Of a stretch of DNA of 64,000 nucleotides, positions 26,227 to 35,057 are shown one piece after another. A program made the translations under genes and the position numbers. The DNA lies in NCBI GenBank assembly GCA_964564285.1, contig CAZMBZ010000001.1, forward strand, positions 12,974-76,973, given 5' to 3'. The stretch's first letter is position 1. The number at the start of each line of letters is the position of its first letter. Source of the DNA: JAUWQU01 sp964564285 (GTDB taxonomy: Bacteria; Planctomycetota; Phycisphaerae; SM23-33). The notes below the pieces were generated by a model. It worked only from the letters and a program-made list of their open reading frames with translations. It was not told where the DNA came from and did not search any database.

Positions 26227-26622
26227 GATCGCCTTCCTCCATTTTTCCAGTAGAATTGTAGACGCCAGCCCGAATCTCAACGACCCCTCAGGCCGGCAGA
26301 GACGGGTTAAGCTCCTTCTACAAGAAGCGTAGAATATAGAACTTGCGCAGGCAAAGCGGACTTGGGTATTTATGGGTTTGGGGTGAGCATGGCAGGGCGG
26401 AAGTTTTGCTGAACCAGTCTCGGTCGGAGCGAAACGCCAGCCAGTCCCCGCCATCGCGGCAAGAAGTTGCGTGGCCATGATCCTCTGGCGACTGTTACCT
26501 CAGCCTTGCGGGTTTACCTGACCACTGGCCAACTGCCCCCCGTTGTTGGTAGAATCTGCCTGTCCGGTGGCAGGTTCGCTGCAAACGGGTGAAGTATTAC
26601 GCGGCACGCGAGGAGTGAATCG
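26227..26622. other. Intergenic region between divergent genes
   Basis: 395 bases between the hydrolase and GH99-like genes. Besides the ribosome sites at both ends (GGAGG for the left gene, AGGAG at about 26611 for the right gene) and a 4-bp inverted element near 26320-26333, no gene, terminator or convincing promoter is visible. Confidence 0.6.
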
Positions 26623-28386
26623 ATGAGCCATAAGACAGCCTTTGGGGTAATTGCACTTGCTCTGTTGTTCGTGACATTTCAGACAGCCATCGCCGGCCCC
26701 TGCCGCGATCTGTACTCCGACACGTGGGTCGCAACGGATGCCCTTGGGCGCGAATTGCCCGGATACGATCAATGCGGCCCGCCCGACCCGAACAGAACGG
26801 TCGGCCTGTTCTACTTCCTCTGGCTGGGCCAGCACGGTACCCAGGGACCTTTTGATATCACTCAAATACTGCGGAAAGATCCGAATAACCCCCAATACGG
26901 CCCCGTTCTCACTTACCATCATTGGGGCAAACCCGAGCTTGGGTATTATACAAGCGACAGCCGGTACGTTCTTCGCAAACACGCCCGCATACTATCCGAC
27001 GCGGGTGTCGATGTCCTTATATTCGACGCCACAAACGCCATCACATATCGCGCTGTCTATATGGCGCTTTGCGAGGAATTCCACAGGCTTCGCAAAGCCG
27101 GCCAGCATACACCCGCCGTCATGTTTATGACCCACAGCGCGCCGGACAAGACCATCGCCAAACTCTATGGCGAGTTCTATTCCAAAGGCCTGTACCGCCA
27201 TCTCTGGTTTCGCTGGAAGGGCAAGCCTTTGATTCTCGGCAAGCCCGGCAGTCTGCCCCCGAAGATCCGGAATTTCTTCACAATGCGGGATTGCTGGGCG
27301 TGGTCTCATGGCAAGGATATGTGGCAGTGGCTCGATAACTATCCGCAACGGTACGCGTGGCATGAGGACCCGAAGAAGCCCGAGGAGGCGAGCGTTTGCG
27401 TCGCACAGCACGCGACGACGAATCTGGGCAGGAGCAACTTCAAAGGCAAACAGCCGCCGGTTAACGGCATCTGCGTCGCGAAGGACACTCACAAGGGGCT
27501 GTACTTTTCTCAGCAGTGGAAACGGGCCTTGGAGATCGATCCAGAGTTCATCTTCATCACCGGCTGGAATGAGTGGGTTGCCTGCCGGTTCATCAACAAG
27601 GACGGCCAGCCGCCGAACAATATCCTGCTCGGCAGGCACCTCAAGCCCGGCGACAGTTTCTTCGTTGACGCGTATTCGCGCGAATACAGCCGGGACATCG
27701 AACCGATGGAAGGCGGATACGGCGACAACTATTACTACCAGATGGTCGCGGGGATTCGTAAGTACAAGGGCGTCCGAAAGCCTCTGAAGGTTTCGGAGCC
27801 CAAGAAAATCACGATTGACGGAAGCTTCTCGAGGGAATGGGATGATGTGGAGCCAGAGTTTCGCGATCACGCAGGTGATGTGGAGCATCGCGACGAGAAG
27901 GGATGGGGCGATGCGGGCAGATATACGAACACGACGGGCCGAAATGACTTCATCACAATGAAAGTCGCCCGAAATGCCGATCACGTGTACTTCTATGCAA
28001 GGACATATAGGCCCGTATCATCCTGCAAAGACCCCAATTGGATGCTTCTGTTCATCGATGCCGATCAGGATTTCAAGACCGGGTGGAATGGATACGATTA
28101 TGTTGTGAACCTTGAAGTCAAAGACCGTCATACGACAAGCCTGCACTCATTAGAGGGGTCAACATGGAACCCCCAAAGGGTCATGGATATCGAATATGCC
28201 GTTGCGGGGCCGAAGGTCGAACTGGCGATTCCCAAAAGTGCGATTGGCTTGGGCAAGGGCAAGGCCGTCAATATGGATTTTCACTGGGCCGACAACGTTC
28301 AGAAACTGGGCGATATCGTGGAATTCGCCATAAACGGCGACAGTGCCCCTCAGAGAAGGTTCAATTACAGGTACTCGGGCAATTAG
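26623..28386 (+). CDS. Secreted GH99-like / WbsX-type protein with C-terminal CBM9-like domain
   Basis: A 587-residue exported protein with signal peptide (MSHKTAFGVIALALLFVTF, cut near AIA-GPC). The body (about 50-360) has GH99-like/WbsX features: VGLFYFLWLGQHG at the first strand, DAGVDVLIFDATNAITY, and FIFITGWNEWVACRF, the GWNEW motif typical of this superfamily. From about residue 390, KKITIDGSFSREWDDVEPEF starts a CBM9-like sugar-binding domain. It likely acts on extracellular alpha-mannosidic or similar glycans; the specificity is an inference. It fits the polysaccharide-degrading theme of the sulfatase/rhamnosidase pair. AGGAG lies 7 bases before the start. Confidence 0.8.
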   Translation: MSHKTAFGVIALALLFVTFQTAIAGPCRDLYSDTWVATDALGRELPGYDQCGPPDPNRTVGLFYFLWLGQHGTQGPFDITQILRKDPNNPQYGPVLTYHHWGKPELGYYTSDSRYVLRKHARILSDAGVDVLIFDATNAITYRAVYMALCEEFHRLRKAGQHTPAVMFMTHSAPDKTIAKLYGEFYSKGLYRHLWFRWKGKPLILGKPGSLPPKIRNFFTMRDCWAWSHGKDMWQWLDNYPQRYAWHEDPKKPEEASVCVAQHATTNLGRSNFKGKQPPVNGICVAKDTHKGLYFSQQWKRALEIDPEFIFITGWNEWVACRFINKDGQPPNNILLGRHLKPGDSFFVDAYSREYSRDIEPMEGGYGDNYYYQMVAGIRKYKGVRKPLKVSEPKKITIDGSFSREWDDVEPEFRDHAGDVEHRDEKGWGDAGRYTNTTGRNDFITMKVARNADHVYFYARTYRPVSSCKDPNWMLLFIDADQDFKTGWNGYDYVVNLEVKDRHTTSLHSLEGSTWNPQRVMDIEYAVAGPKVELAIPKSAIGLGKGKAVNMDFHWADNVQKLGDIVEFAINGDSAPQRRFNYRYSGN

Positions 28387-28410
28387 CAGTCCGTTTAGAA
28401 ATGGGCCCAC

Positions 28411-28643
28411 CGACCAAGCCAGCGTGAACAGGTGCGGAAAGTACGTCTCGCAAAAGAACCTGCCTGCCAGCATGCAGGCTTGAAGTCGCGATCCGCCCGG
28501 CTGCGGCGCACACGGTCAGCGATCGGCGGCAGGCCGCCGATGTCCTGCCCGGTCAGCGTGACCGCGGCCGACCGGGCCTTGGCGCGGGCTTTGACCTTCT
28601 GGTAGACGGTGCGGGCGTGTTGTCGCTTGGCAGTTGGAGGCAT
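28411..28643 (-). pseudogene. Remnant of a phage terminase-like gene (N-terminal part only)
   Basis: Reading the minus strand from 28643, the first frame gives TARTVYQKVKARAKARSAAV-like sequence, then VTLTGQDIGGLPPIADRVRR and RADRDFK. After a short insertion containing a CTGC-rich palindrome (28462-28484), the reading shifts frame into FFCETYFPHLFTLAWS (to 28411) and then loses similarity. From memory, this order (basic start, TLTGQDI, RADRDF-FFCE-YFPH-FTL-WS) is the N-terminus of terminase-like proteins in planctomycete prophages. The nuclease and ATPase parts are absent, so it is a broken fragment. Confidence 0.55.
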
Positions 28644-28710
28644 CGTTGGTACTATTATGGTGGGATGTCAAGACGAGCTTCCTCCGGTCGAAGAAGACAA
28701 GGACAACAGC

Positions 28711-29220
28711 ATGAAAGACCCGCAGGATAATATCGAGTCATTCTCCCCTTCTTCAGGTGGGCGGGTTGCTGTCAAGAGGGTCAGTACCCGCGATATGGCG
28801 ATAATCAGGTCAGCTGCGGTGGTTTGTCTGGTTCTCGCATGGGCGCCGTGGTTGTGGATTCTTGCTGATTTCGATAATTGTCCCTGGAACGCGGTGGATT
28901 CCATCGCTTTGCTTGTTACGAACCTGACGTGTACTTGCCTTTGCGCGCACTACTTCCGAATGAAGTCCGTATATCTGGTCAATGAGCTCGTTATCGTTGT
29001 GGGGGCATTCAGCTTTGAGGCTATCCCCAAGTCCGCACTGAAAGAGGCGAGGATTTCCAGAGTCCCCGGCGGGATATGGTGGTCCGGGTATCGGGTCGCC
29101 GTGCCGCCAGAAGGTCAACGGAAGAAACGGACCTTCTGGTTTGTGGGGTGGTCGGGGACCTCACCTTGGAAGAGGTCGAGCGATCCGGTGCTTCAAGACC
29201 TCTCCGGCGGCAACTGCTGA
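28711..29220 (+). CDS. Hypothetical membrane protein
   Basis: A 169-residue product starting at ATG 28711 with AAGGA 7 bases before it; in-frame starts further upstream (28609, 28657) overlap the terminase remnant and lack a better ribosome site. A polar N-terminus is followed by two membrane helices (about residues 29-48, SAAVVCLVLAWAPWLWILA, and 56-75, AVDSIALLVTNLTCTCLCAH), then a soluble C-terminal half with VYLVNELVIVVGAFSFEAIP. This layout resembles small bacterial PH-domain membrane proteins, but I cannot assign a family. It sits in a patch of decayed phage-like sequence. Confidence 0.5.
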   Translation: MKDPQDNIESFSPSSGGRVAVKRVSTRDMAIIRSAAVVCLVLAWAPWLWILADFDNCPWNAVDSIALLVTNLTCTCLCAHYFRMKSVYLVNELVIVVGAFSFEAIPKSALKEARISRVPGGIWWSGYRVAVPPEGQRKKRTFWFVGWSGTSPWKRSSDPVLQDLSGGNC

Positions 29221-29348
29221 CAGACTGTCCTGCCGGCCAGGTTTGAGCCCAAGGGTCAGAACCGTTGGCGGCGGTTCAGGCAGATTTCGCGGACCGACAG
29301 GAAGGCCTGGCTCCCGCTGAGAACACCATAAATGTCTGCTTTGCCCTC

Positions 29349-29700
29349 TCACGCTTTGGCCTTGGATTCACCCACGGGAACTTGAACCATCTGCTTCTCG
29401 GCCGCATCCAGCAGCAGGCCGAAGGCCGTGGCGGTGTTCTTGATGCCTGCCTGGGCCTTGACGGCGGTCAAGGCGTCGAGGAAGCGGTCGTAGTCGGCCC
29501 GGCGGGTTGAGCTTGCTAAGGACCACGTCGTCGAGGCCCGAGTATTCCTTCAGGGCCACATCGTTGATCTCGTCGTAGAGCGGCTCGCGGAGGATGGCCA
29601 GGTCGTCCTGGCCGGCGATGGCATTGTGAGAGAGCTGGATGGCCACCTGCTGCTGGTGGGTCAGCTTGCGGGCGGTGTAAGGGACGGGATATCCGTCAGG
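29349..29700 (-). pseudogene. Frameshifted fragment of a ParB-like phage gene, copy A
   Basis: On the minus strand from about 29700: YPVPYTARKLTHQQQVAIQL, SHNAIAGQDDLAILREPLYD and KEYSGLDDVVLSKLNPPG read in one frame. A frameshift near 29512 leads into ADYDRFLDALTAVKAQAGIK and TATAFGLLLDAAEKQM, ending at TGA 29349. The first block resembles the part after the nuclease motif in ParB-like proteins carried near terminase genes in phages. No intact start or ParB core is left. Assignment is from memory of family patterns and is tentative. Confidence 0.5.
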
Positions 29701-29830
29701 CCAGCGTCCCTGGCCTTGGCGTAAGACTTGCTCCTAGTTCGGACGGTGGCGTTCTTGATGCCGGCCTGGGCATTGGCGGTGGTGCGGGCGTCGAGGGAGC
29801 GGTTGTAGTCGGCTCGGCGGTTGACCTGCC
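29701..29830 (-). pseudogene. Second degraded copy of the ParB-like C-terminal segment, copy B
   Basis: The minus strand at 29825-29745 encodes RADYNRSLDARTTANAQAGI, clearly related to RADYDRFLDALTAVKAQAGI of copy A; at DNA level the two stretches (29424-29508 and 29745-29825) match at most positions. It continues into AKARDAGLTDIP before meeting copy A. A palindrome (29825-29851, CTGCC...GGCAG) sits at its outer edge. The rest of the gap up to clpB (29852-30085) holds only a short open frame of unknown meaning. Confidence 0.5.
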
Positions 29831-30085
29831 TTCGCCGAGGCTACGGTAGGCAGGGCCAGGTCACGTCGCTTATTGGGTGGACCAGGACCTTGCCCAGGAC
29901 CTTCTCGGCTGGGTCCACCTCATCGGCCCGTAAGGCATCGGCGAATCCATTCATCTGCCGAAATGACGGTTTCCGGGCGGGAGAGGGAAGTCTTTGGCAG
30001 GGGGCGTGTTTTGTAAAGCCCACATATTGAATGGCTTAGACTATGGCACGTCTGTTGCAATGGATAGTCCTTGGGAGGTATTGAT

Positions 30086-32752
30086 ATGCGTTTGGACAAA
30101 TGGACAGTGAAGGCCCAGGAGGCGTTGGCTACGGCTCAGGGCGAGGCGATGGAGACCGGCAATGCGGCCGTGACTCCGCTGCACCTGTTGGACTGCCTTT
30201 TGAAGCAGGAAGGCGGCCTGGCTGGGTCGCTGCTGGCGAAGGTTGGCATACCCGGTGATCGGATTGGCCCGATCGTCACATCCGAGCTCGGCAGGCTGCC
30301 GACGCAATCGCAGCAGGCGGGCATGGCGATGGATCCGGCCCTCAATGGCGTCATCGTGCGTGCCGCCAAGGAGGCAGAGGAGCTCAAGGATGAGTACATA
30401 TCCGTCGAGCACCTGCTGCTGGCCCTGGCTGACGCGCCGAGCAACGCCAAGGAGGTGCTCTCGACGCTGGGGGCGTCTCGCGACGACATCCTCAAGGCCA
30501 TGAAGGACGTCCGGGGCAGCCAGCGCGTCACCGACGCCTGCCCCGAAGACAAGTACCAGGCCCTCGAGCGCTACGGTTGCGACCTGTGCGAGATGGCCCG
30601 GGCGGGCAGCCTGGACCCCGTCATTGGGCGCGACGATGAGATTCGTCGCTGCATGCAGGTGCTAAGCCGGCGGACCAAGAACAATCCCGTGCTGATCGGC
30701 CTGCCGGGCGTTGGCAAGACCGCCATCGTCGAGGGCCTCGCCCAGCGGATCGTCAACGGCGACGTGCCGACGGTTCTGTCCGGCAAGACGGTGATCGCTT
30801 TGGACATGGGTTCCCTGCTGGCTGGGGCGAAGTTCCGCGGCGAGTTCGAGGATCGTCTCAAGGCCGTGCTCAAGGAAGTTACCGGGTCCGATGGGCGGAT
30901 CATTTTGTTCATCGACGAGTTGCACACGGTAGTCGGCGCCGGCGCGGCCGAGGGTGCCATCTCGGCCGGCAACCTTATCAAGCCCGCCCTGGCTCGCGGC
31001 GAGCTTCGCTGCATCGGCGCGACGACGCTCGATGAGTACCGCAAGCACGTCGAGAAGGATGCCGCGCTGGAGCGTCGGTTCCAGCCGGTGGTTGTGGACG
31101 AGCCGAGCGTTGAGGACACCATCGCAATCCTTCGCGGTTTGAAGCCGCGCTACGACGCCCACCACGGCGTGCGGATACAGGACTCTGCCCTGGTGGCGGC
31201 GGCGGTGATGAGCCATCGGTACATCTCCGAGCGGTTCCTGCCCGACAAGGCCATCGACCTGATAGACGAGGCAGCAAGCAGGCTGCGGATAGAGAACGAC
31301 TCCATGCCGTCTGATCTGGATGAACTTCGGCGGCGGATCATGCAGTTGCAGATCGAGCGCGAGGCCCTTCGCAAGGAGTCCGACGAGGCGAGCAAGCACC
31401 GTCTGGAAGTCCTGGAGAAAGACCTTGCCGACATGCAGGCGGACTACGATGCCCGGCACGCCCGATGGGACAGCGAGCACGCGGTTCTCCGGGACCTCAA
31501 GGCCGTCAAGGAGCGCATCGAGGCCAAGCAGACCGAACTGGACCAGGCCCAGCGAGCCGGCGATCTCGAGCGGGCGGCCCGCATTCAATACGGCGAGCTG
31601 CGCGAGCTGGAGGCCGAGGTAGCCCGCGGCGAGCAGGCCATGGCGGAGATGCAGGCCGGCGGGGGGATGATCAGCGAGGAGGTCACGCCCGAGCACATCG
31701 CCGAGGTCGTGGCGAAGTGGACGCACATCCCCGTGACGCGTTTGATGGAGTCCGAACGCGACAAGCTCCTTCGCATGGAGGATCAGCTTCGCAAGCGGGT
31801 GGTTGGGCAGGATGAGGCACTTCGGGCCGTGTCGGATGCAGTCCGTCGCAGCCGGGCCGGACTGAGCGACCCGCGAAGGCCCATCGGCAGCTTTCTGTTT
31901 CTGGGGCCTACCGGCGTCGGCAAGACCGAGCTGTGCAAGGCCCTGGCGGAGTTGCTGTTCGACTCCGAGGACGCCATGGTCCGCATCGACATGAGCGAGT
32001 TCATGGAGCAGCATTCGGTGGCCAGGCTCATCGGCTCGCCTCCCGGGTACGTCGGCTACGACGAGGGAGGCCGGCTTACCGAGGCCGTACGCCGAAAGCC
32101 GTATTGCGTGATTCTCTTCGACGAGATCGAGAAGGCCCACAAGGACGTTTTCAACGTGCTACTGCAAGTGCTCGATGACGGCAGGCTGACCGACGGGCAC
32201 GGGCGGACGGTGGACTTCAAGAACACGCTTATCGCGTTGACGTCGAACATCGCGTCGCAGGTCATCCAGGACCTTTCGGAGCACAACGCGGAGGAATGGG
32301 AGATCGAGGCGAGGCTCAAGGACGCCCTCAAGCAGACGTTCCGCCCGGAGTTTCTCAATCGTATCGACGAGACGGTTGTGTTCCACACGCTGGCAGCCGA
32401 GCACCTCGCGGTTATCGCCGAGATACAGATCGCCGAATTGGCCAAGAGGTTGGCTGACAGGAATATCTCTCTGGAGGTCACCGGTGCAGCCAGTAAGCTC
32501 ATCAGCGAGCTGGGCTACGATCCGGCGTTCGGCGCCCGTCCGATGAAGCGCGCGATTCAGCAGGAGCTGGAGAACCCGCTGGCGACGAAGATCCTCGCCG
32601 GCGAGGTCGAACCTGGCCAGCACGTCGTGGTGGACGCCCAGGCCAAGGGCTTCATCTTCCGCATCGGCCAGCGGCCCGACGCGGCCGCGACCATCGTGGA
32701 CGATTCCAATGGCCAGGCCGAGCAGGTCGAGGGCGAGGTGGTGGAGGAATAG
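30086..32752 (+). CDS. clpB: ATP-dependent chaperone ClpB
   Basis: An 888-residue AAA+ disaggregase. The start at ATG 30086 follows GGGAGG by 7 bases. Order: Clp N-domain (1-150, WTVKAQEALATAQGEAM), AAA-1 with Walker A GLPGVGKT (205-212) and Walker B ILFIDELHT, the coiled-coil middle domain (about 410-540), then AAA-2 with GPTGVGKT (about 608), VILFDEIEKAH and arginine-finger region FRPEFLNRIDE, ending with the small D2 domain. It works with DnaK to rescue aggregated proteins; DnaK is not in the window. The C-terminus is about 25 residues longer than E. coli ClpB and acidic. No CIRCE-like site was seen upstream. Confidence 0.97.
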   Translation: MRLDKWTVKAQEALATAQGEAMETGNAAVTPLHLLDCLLKQEGGLAGSLLAKVGIPGDRIGPIVTSELGRLPTQSQQAGMAMDPALNGVIVRAAKEAEELKDEYISVEHLLLALADAPSNAKEVLSTLGASRDDILKAMKDVRGSQRVTDACPEDKYQALERYGCDLCEMARAGSLDPVIGRDDEIRRCMQVLSRRTKNNPVLIGLPGVGKTAIVEGLAQRIVNGDVPTVLSGKTVIALDMGSLLAGAKFRGEFEDRLKAVLKEVTGSDGRIILFIDELHTVVGAGAAEGAISAGNLIKPALARGELRCIGATTLDEYRKHVEKDAALERRFQPVVVDEPSVEDTIAILRGLKPRYDAHHGVRIQDSALVAAAVMSHRYISERFLPDKAIDLIDEAASRLRIENDSMPSDLDELRRRIMQLQIEREALRKESDEASKHRLEVLEKDLADMQADYDARHARWDSEHAVLRDLKAVKERIEAKQTELDQAQRAGDLERAARIQYGELRELEAEVARGEQAMAEMQAGGGMISEEVTPEHIAEVVAKWTHIPVTRLMESERDKLLRMEDQLRKRVVGQDEALRAVSDAVRRSRAGLSDPRRPIGSFLFLGPTGVGKTELCKALAELLFDSEDAMVRIDMSEFMEQHSVARLIGSPPGYVGYDEGGRLTEAVRRKPYCVILFDEIEKAHKDVFNVLLQVLDDGRLTDGHGRTVDFKNTLIALTSNIASQVIQDLSEHNAEEWEIEARLKDALKQTFRPEFLNRIDETVVFHTLAAEHLAVIAEIQIAELAKRLADRNISLEVTGAASKLISELGYDPAFGARPMKRAIQQELENPLATKILAGEVEPGQHVVVDAQAKGFIFRIGQRPDAAATIVDDSNGQAEQVEGEVVEE

Positions 32753-32780
32753 CAAAAACCCTAATATTCCCATAATTGTC

Positions 32781-32847
32781 TTGATTGTTGTAGGGGAAAC
32801 ACCCTATACTCTAAGTGGTCGCAGTGTTCAAAGGAGACTTTGAACAC
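32781..32847 (+). promoter_or_regulatory. Promoter and 5' stem-loop upstream of the CheW-like gene
   Basis: TTGATT (32781-32786) and TATACT (32805-32810) are spaced by 18 bases. Directly downstream, at the expected transcript start, is a perfect 10-bp inverted repeat (32824-32833 with 32838-32847, loop GAGA). The stem-loop could protect the mRNA 5' end or, as DNA, bind a dimeric regulator. The leader to the CheW-like gene is about 195 bases. Confidence 0.5.
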
Positions 32848-33012
32848 AGAGAGGGCAGACAACCTTAGTGATATCACGGTGTTAAGTGATTATGGTTTTT
32901 TGCCTGCCGCTTGAGTAATCGTGGAATTGTGAGAATTACAAGAATCACGGATGCTCAGGGCTTAGCGATCGGTATCCAAACGGTTTTTCGAGTCCAACTT
33001 GAAGGCGCAATA

Positions 33013-33339
33013 ATGGAATACCAGTGCGAAAGGACGGAGAGATTCGCCGGCTGCGGCAAGATGGGGAACGCGGCTTGGGATATCGTCTTGCAGGCCAGCC
33101 CCGTGGACATTCTTAAGTCCAAGCCCATACTGGATTTGCTGGAGCTTTCGGACATTCCCTCTAATCATCTTCTCGTTAAGGGCGTGGTTTTGCGTGGTAA
33201 GGGTCATGTGCCGTTGATCGACACTCGCATGCCGCTTTCAGTTGGTCCGGATGGCGGGAAGGGCATCGCCCACGCGTTGATCGTTGACGTCGAGGGCGTG
33301 GAGGTCGGGTTGATCGTCGGGGAGTTAATGGTCGCGTAG
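33013..33339 (+). CDS. CheW-like domain protein
   Basis: A 108-residue protein starting at ATG 33013 (GAAGG 8 bases upstream). The C-terminal part, LVKGVVLRGKGHVPLIDTRM and HALIVDVEGVEVGLIVGEL, matches the CheW beta-barrel pattern in which a GVVNLRG-type turn is followed by a strand with I/L-D and a closing V-E-V-G-L-V strand. It is about 30-40 residues shorter than CheW, mainly at the N-terminus. CheW couples receptors to CheA, but no chemotaxis genes are nearby, so its partner is unknown. Extending to TTG 32911 adds sequence without CheW likeness. Confidence 0.6.
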   Translation: MEYQCERTERFAGCGKMGNAAWDIVLQASPVDILKSKPILDLLELSDIPSNHLLVKGVVLRGKGHVPLIDTRMPLSVGPDGGKGIAHALIVDVEGVEVGLIVGELMVA

Positions 33340-33409
33340 TTTTCCAGATTATCCCAGGTGCCTAGGCGTTTTGACAGGCGCATGGTTCGTAAGGTTGATA
33401 AGAACGAAG

Positions 33410-33440
33410 AAAGGGACGCCTCTCAATGAGGCGTCCCTTT
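33410..33440. terminator. Bidirectional terminator hairpin
   Basis: A 13-bp perfect stem (33410-33422 with 33428-33440) starts with AAA and ends with TTT around a 5-base loop. It lies between the converging CheW-like and DUF11 genes. Confidence 0.85.
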
Positions 33441-33470
33441 CATTGCTACCTGTCGTACTTCTGGGGGCGA

Positions 33471-35057
33471 TTATTCGCCGCCGTAGATGTGAGTGGATTC
33501 CGTTTCCATTGACGGAGTGTCCATCTGGTCGCTCTTGAGGCTGACCGCGAACCGGACGTCGCCGGCCTTGAGGCACTTGACCGTCACCTTGTAGACGGCC
33601 CGAGCCTTCGGAGCCAGCCTGGCCAGCGGTGCGAATGTGACGCTCTTGCCCTTTATCGTTTCCTTAGTCGGGCTGTCTGCGCTGACGAACTGCTGCTCGC
33701 CGGGCAGCGTGCAGTCGACGACGATGTTGGTCCCGACGGCAGAGCCCTGGTTGGTCACAGTGATCTGGTAGGTCTCGGTCGAGCCGATTTCGATCGGGTC
33801 GTCGAGGTCTATGCATTCCAGCAGGATCGCCGGGATGCCCTTGACTTCCGTGGCCGCGCTGGCGGAAGCGCTTGCGCAGTATGCTGCCGCGCTGGCGACG
33901 TTTCGGACGGCGCCGGTCTCATTGAACTTGAGGGTCAGGGAGGCCTTCTTGGACTGGCCTGGCTTGATCGTGCCAAGCGCCCAAACGACGCTGTTGCCGG
34001 TGACCTTGGCGCCCTCGGCGGAAACCAGTGTGGTGGTGGCTGGAATCGTGTCGGTCAGAACGGTGTTCCTGGCATCGGCATCGCCGTTGTTTGTCACGAC
34101 GATATTATACGTGCCGGGCCTGCCGATGTATCGCAAAGCCGGGCCTGTCTTGACGACCTTGAGTTCCGGGTTGAGCACGGACGTGGTCACCGGAGCCGAC
34201 GTGGCCGCCAGGCCGTGGTCGGCGCTTGCGGTGGCCGTGTTGGTGAACTTGCCCTTCTTGGCGGCCTTGGCCTGGAAGGAGAACTCTCGGGCTTGGCCTG
34301 GATTCAGGTTGCCTGCGTTGAACGTGACGAGCTTCTTACCGGCGACAGTAGTCAGCCCCTCAGGCAGCGAGTCCTTGACCATAACGTTGCAGGCCGCCCC
34401 TGAGCCGTTGTTCTTGACGACGATCTTGTAGGTGAGCACGTCACAAAGAATCGCCTCTGCGGGTCCGGTCTTGACGACTACGATCGAAGGCTGAACAGCC
34501 ATGGTGCTCAGGCAGACCTCAGGCATGTCGAAAACCACAGACGCGCAGCCCACGACCTGGCCAGGCTTCTGGGCCTTGCCGCGAACGGTGAACATCCTCG
34601 ACTCGCCTGCCTTGAGCGTACCGATAACCCATTCGAGTGTGCCGCCTGTTATCGTGCTCTTGGGATTTGTGCCGACCAGTTCCAGATTGGTTACGAGCTT
34701 CTCGCGGAGCTTGACGCCCTTGAGGTCGACCTTGGTTACATTGATAAGCTTGATGACGTAATCGAAGTCGGCGCCGGCGAAGACCTGCTTTGGGGCGGAC
34801 CTTTCTATGCGGACAACGCCGCACGCCTTATCCCCGGCCGGCAGGGTCATGTGCGCCATTGCCGTTCCCACGGGTCCGCAAGGGGACGCCGTGGGCATCG
34901 GTTTTGGCGGTGCCTTTGGCGGTGCCTTTGGCCGTGCCTTTGGCGGCGGTGCGACAGCGGGTTCGGGGGTGGCCGGGTTCGGCTCGAAGCAGCAGCCTGT
35001 CAGGCCCGCGGCGCATACCGCTACAAGTGCTAAAGCCCAAAGTCTTCTTTTGTCCAT
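33471..35057 (-). CDS. DUF11-repeat lipoprotein (OmcB-like)
   Basis: A 528-residue protein with a lipoprotein signal (LAALVAVCAAGLTGC-like; Cys22) followed by a Pro/Lys/Ala linker (residues 27-55, with KAPPKAPP repeats). About four DUF11 (conserved repeat/OmcB-type) Ig-like units follow, with recurring motifs such as DYVIKLINVTK, TYKIVVKNNGSGAACNVMVK, TYNIVVTNNGDADARNTVLT and TYQITVTNQGSAVGTNIVVD. Such repeats build elongated surface or envelope proteins. Several cysteines (two at the N-terminus plus about eight later) could form disulfides. It is monocistronic, bounded by a terminator, with a candidate promoter about 160 bases upstream. Confidence 0.85.
   Translation of the reverse strand: MDKRRLWALALVAVCAAGLTGCCFEPNPATPEPAVAPPPKARPKAPPKAPPKPMPTASPCGPVGTAMAHMTLPAGDKACGVVRIERSAPKQVFAGADFDYVIKLINVTKVDLKGVKLREKLVTNLELVGTNPKSTITGGTLEWVIGTLKAGESRMFTVRGKAQKPGQVVGCASVVFDMPEVCLSTMAVQPSIVVVKTGPAEAILCDVLTYKIVVKNNGSGAACNVMVKDSLPEGLTTVAGKKLVTFNAGNLNPGQAREFSFQAKAAKKGKFTNTATASADHGLAATSAPVTTSVLNPELKVVKTGPALRYIGRPGTYNIVVTNNGDADARNTVLTDTIPATTTLVSAEGAKVTGNSVVWALGTIKPGQSKKASLTLKFNETGAVRNVASAAAYCASASASAATEVKGIPAILLECIDLDDPIEIGSTETYQITVTNQGSAVGTNIVVDCTLPGEQQFVSADSPTKETIKGKSVTFAPLARLAPKARAVYKVTVKCLKAGDVRFAVSLKSDQMDTPSMETESTHIYGGE

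Noticed and set aside
30662..32140. Minus-strand open frame of 492 codons
   Set aside because: Antisense to clpB, which is complete and well supported.
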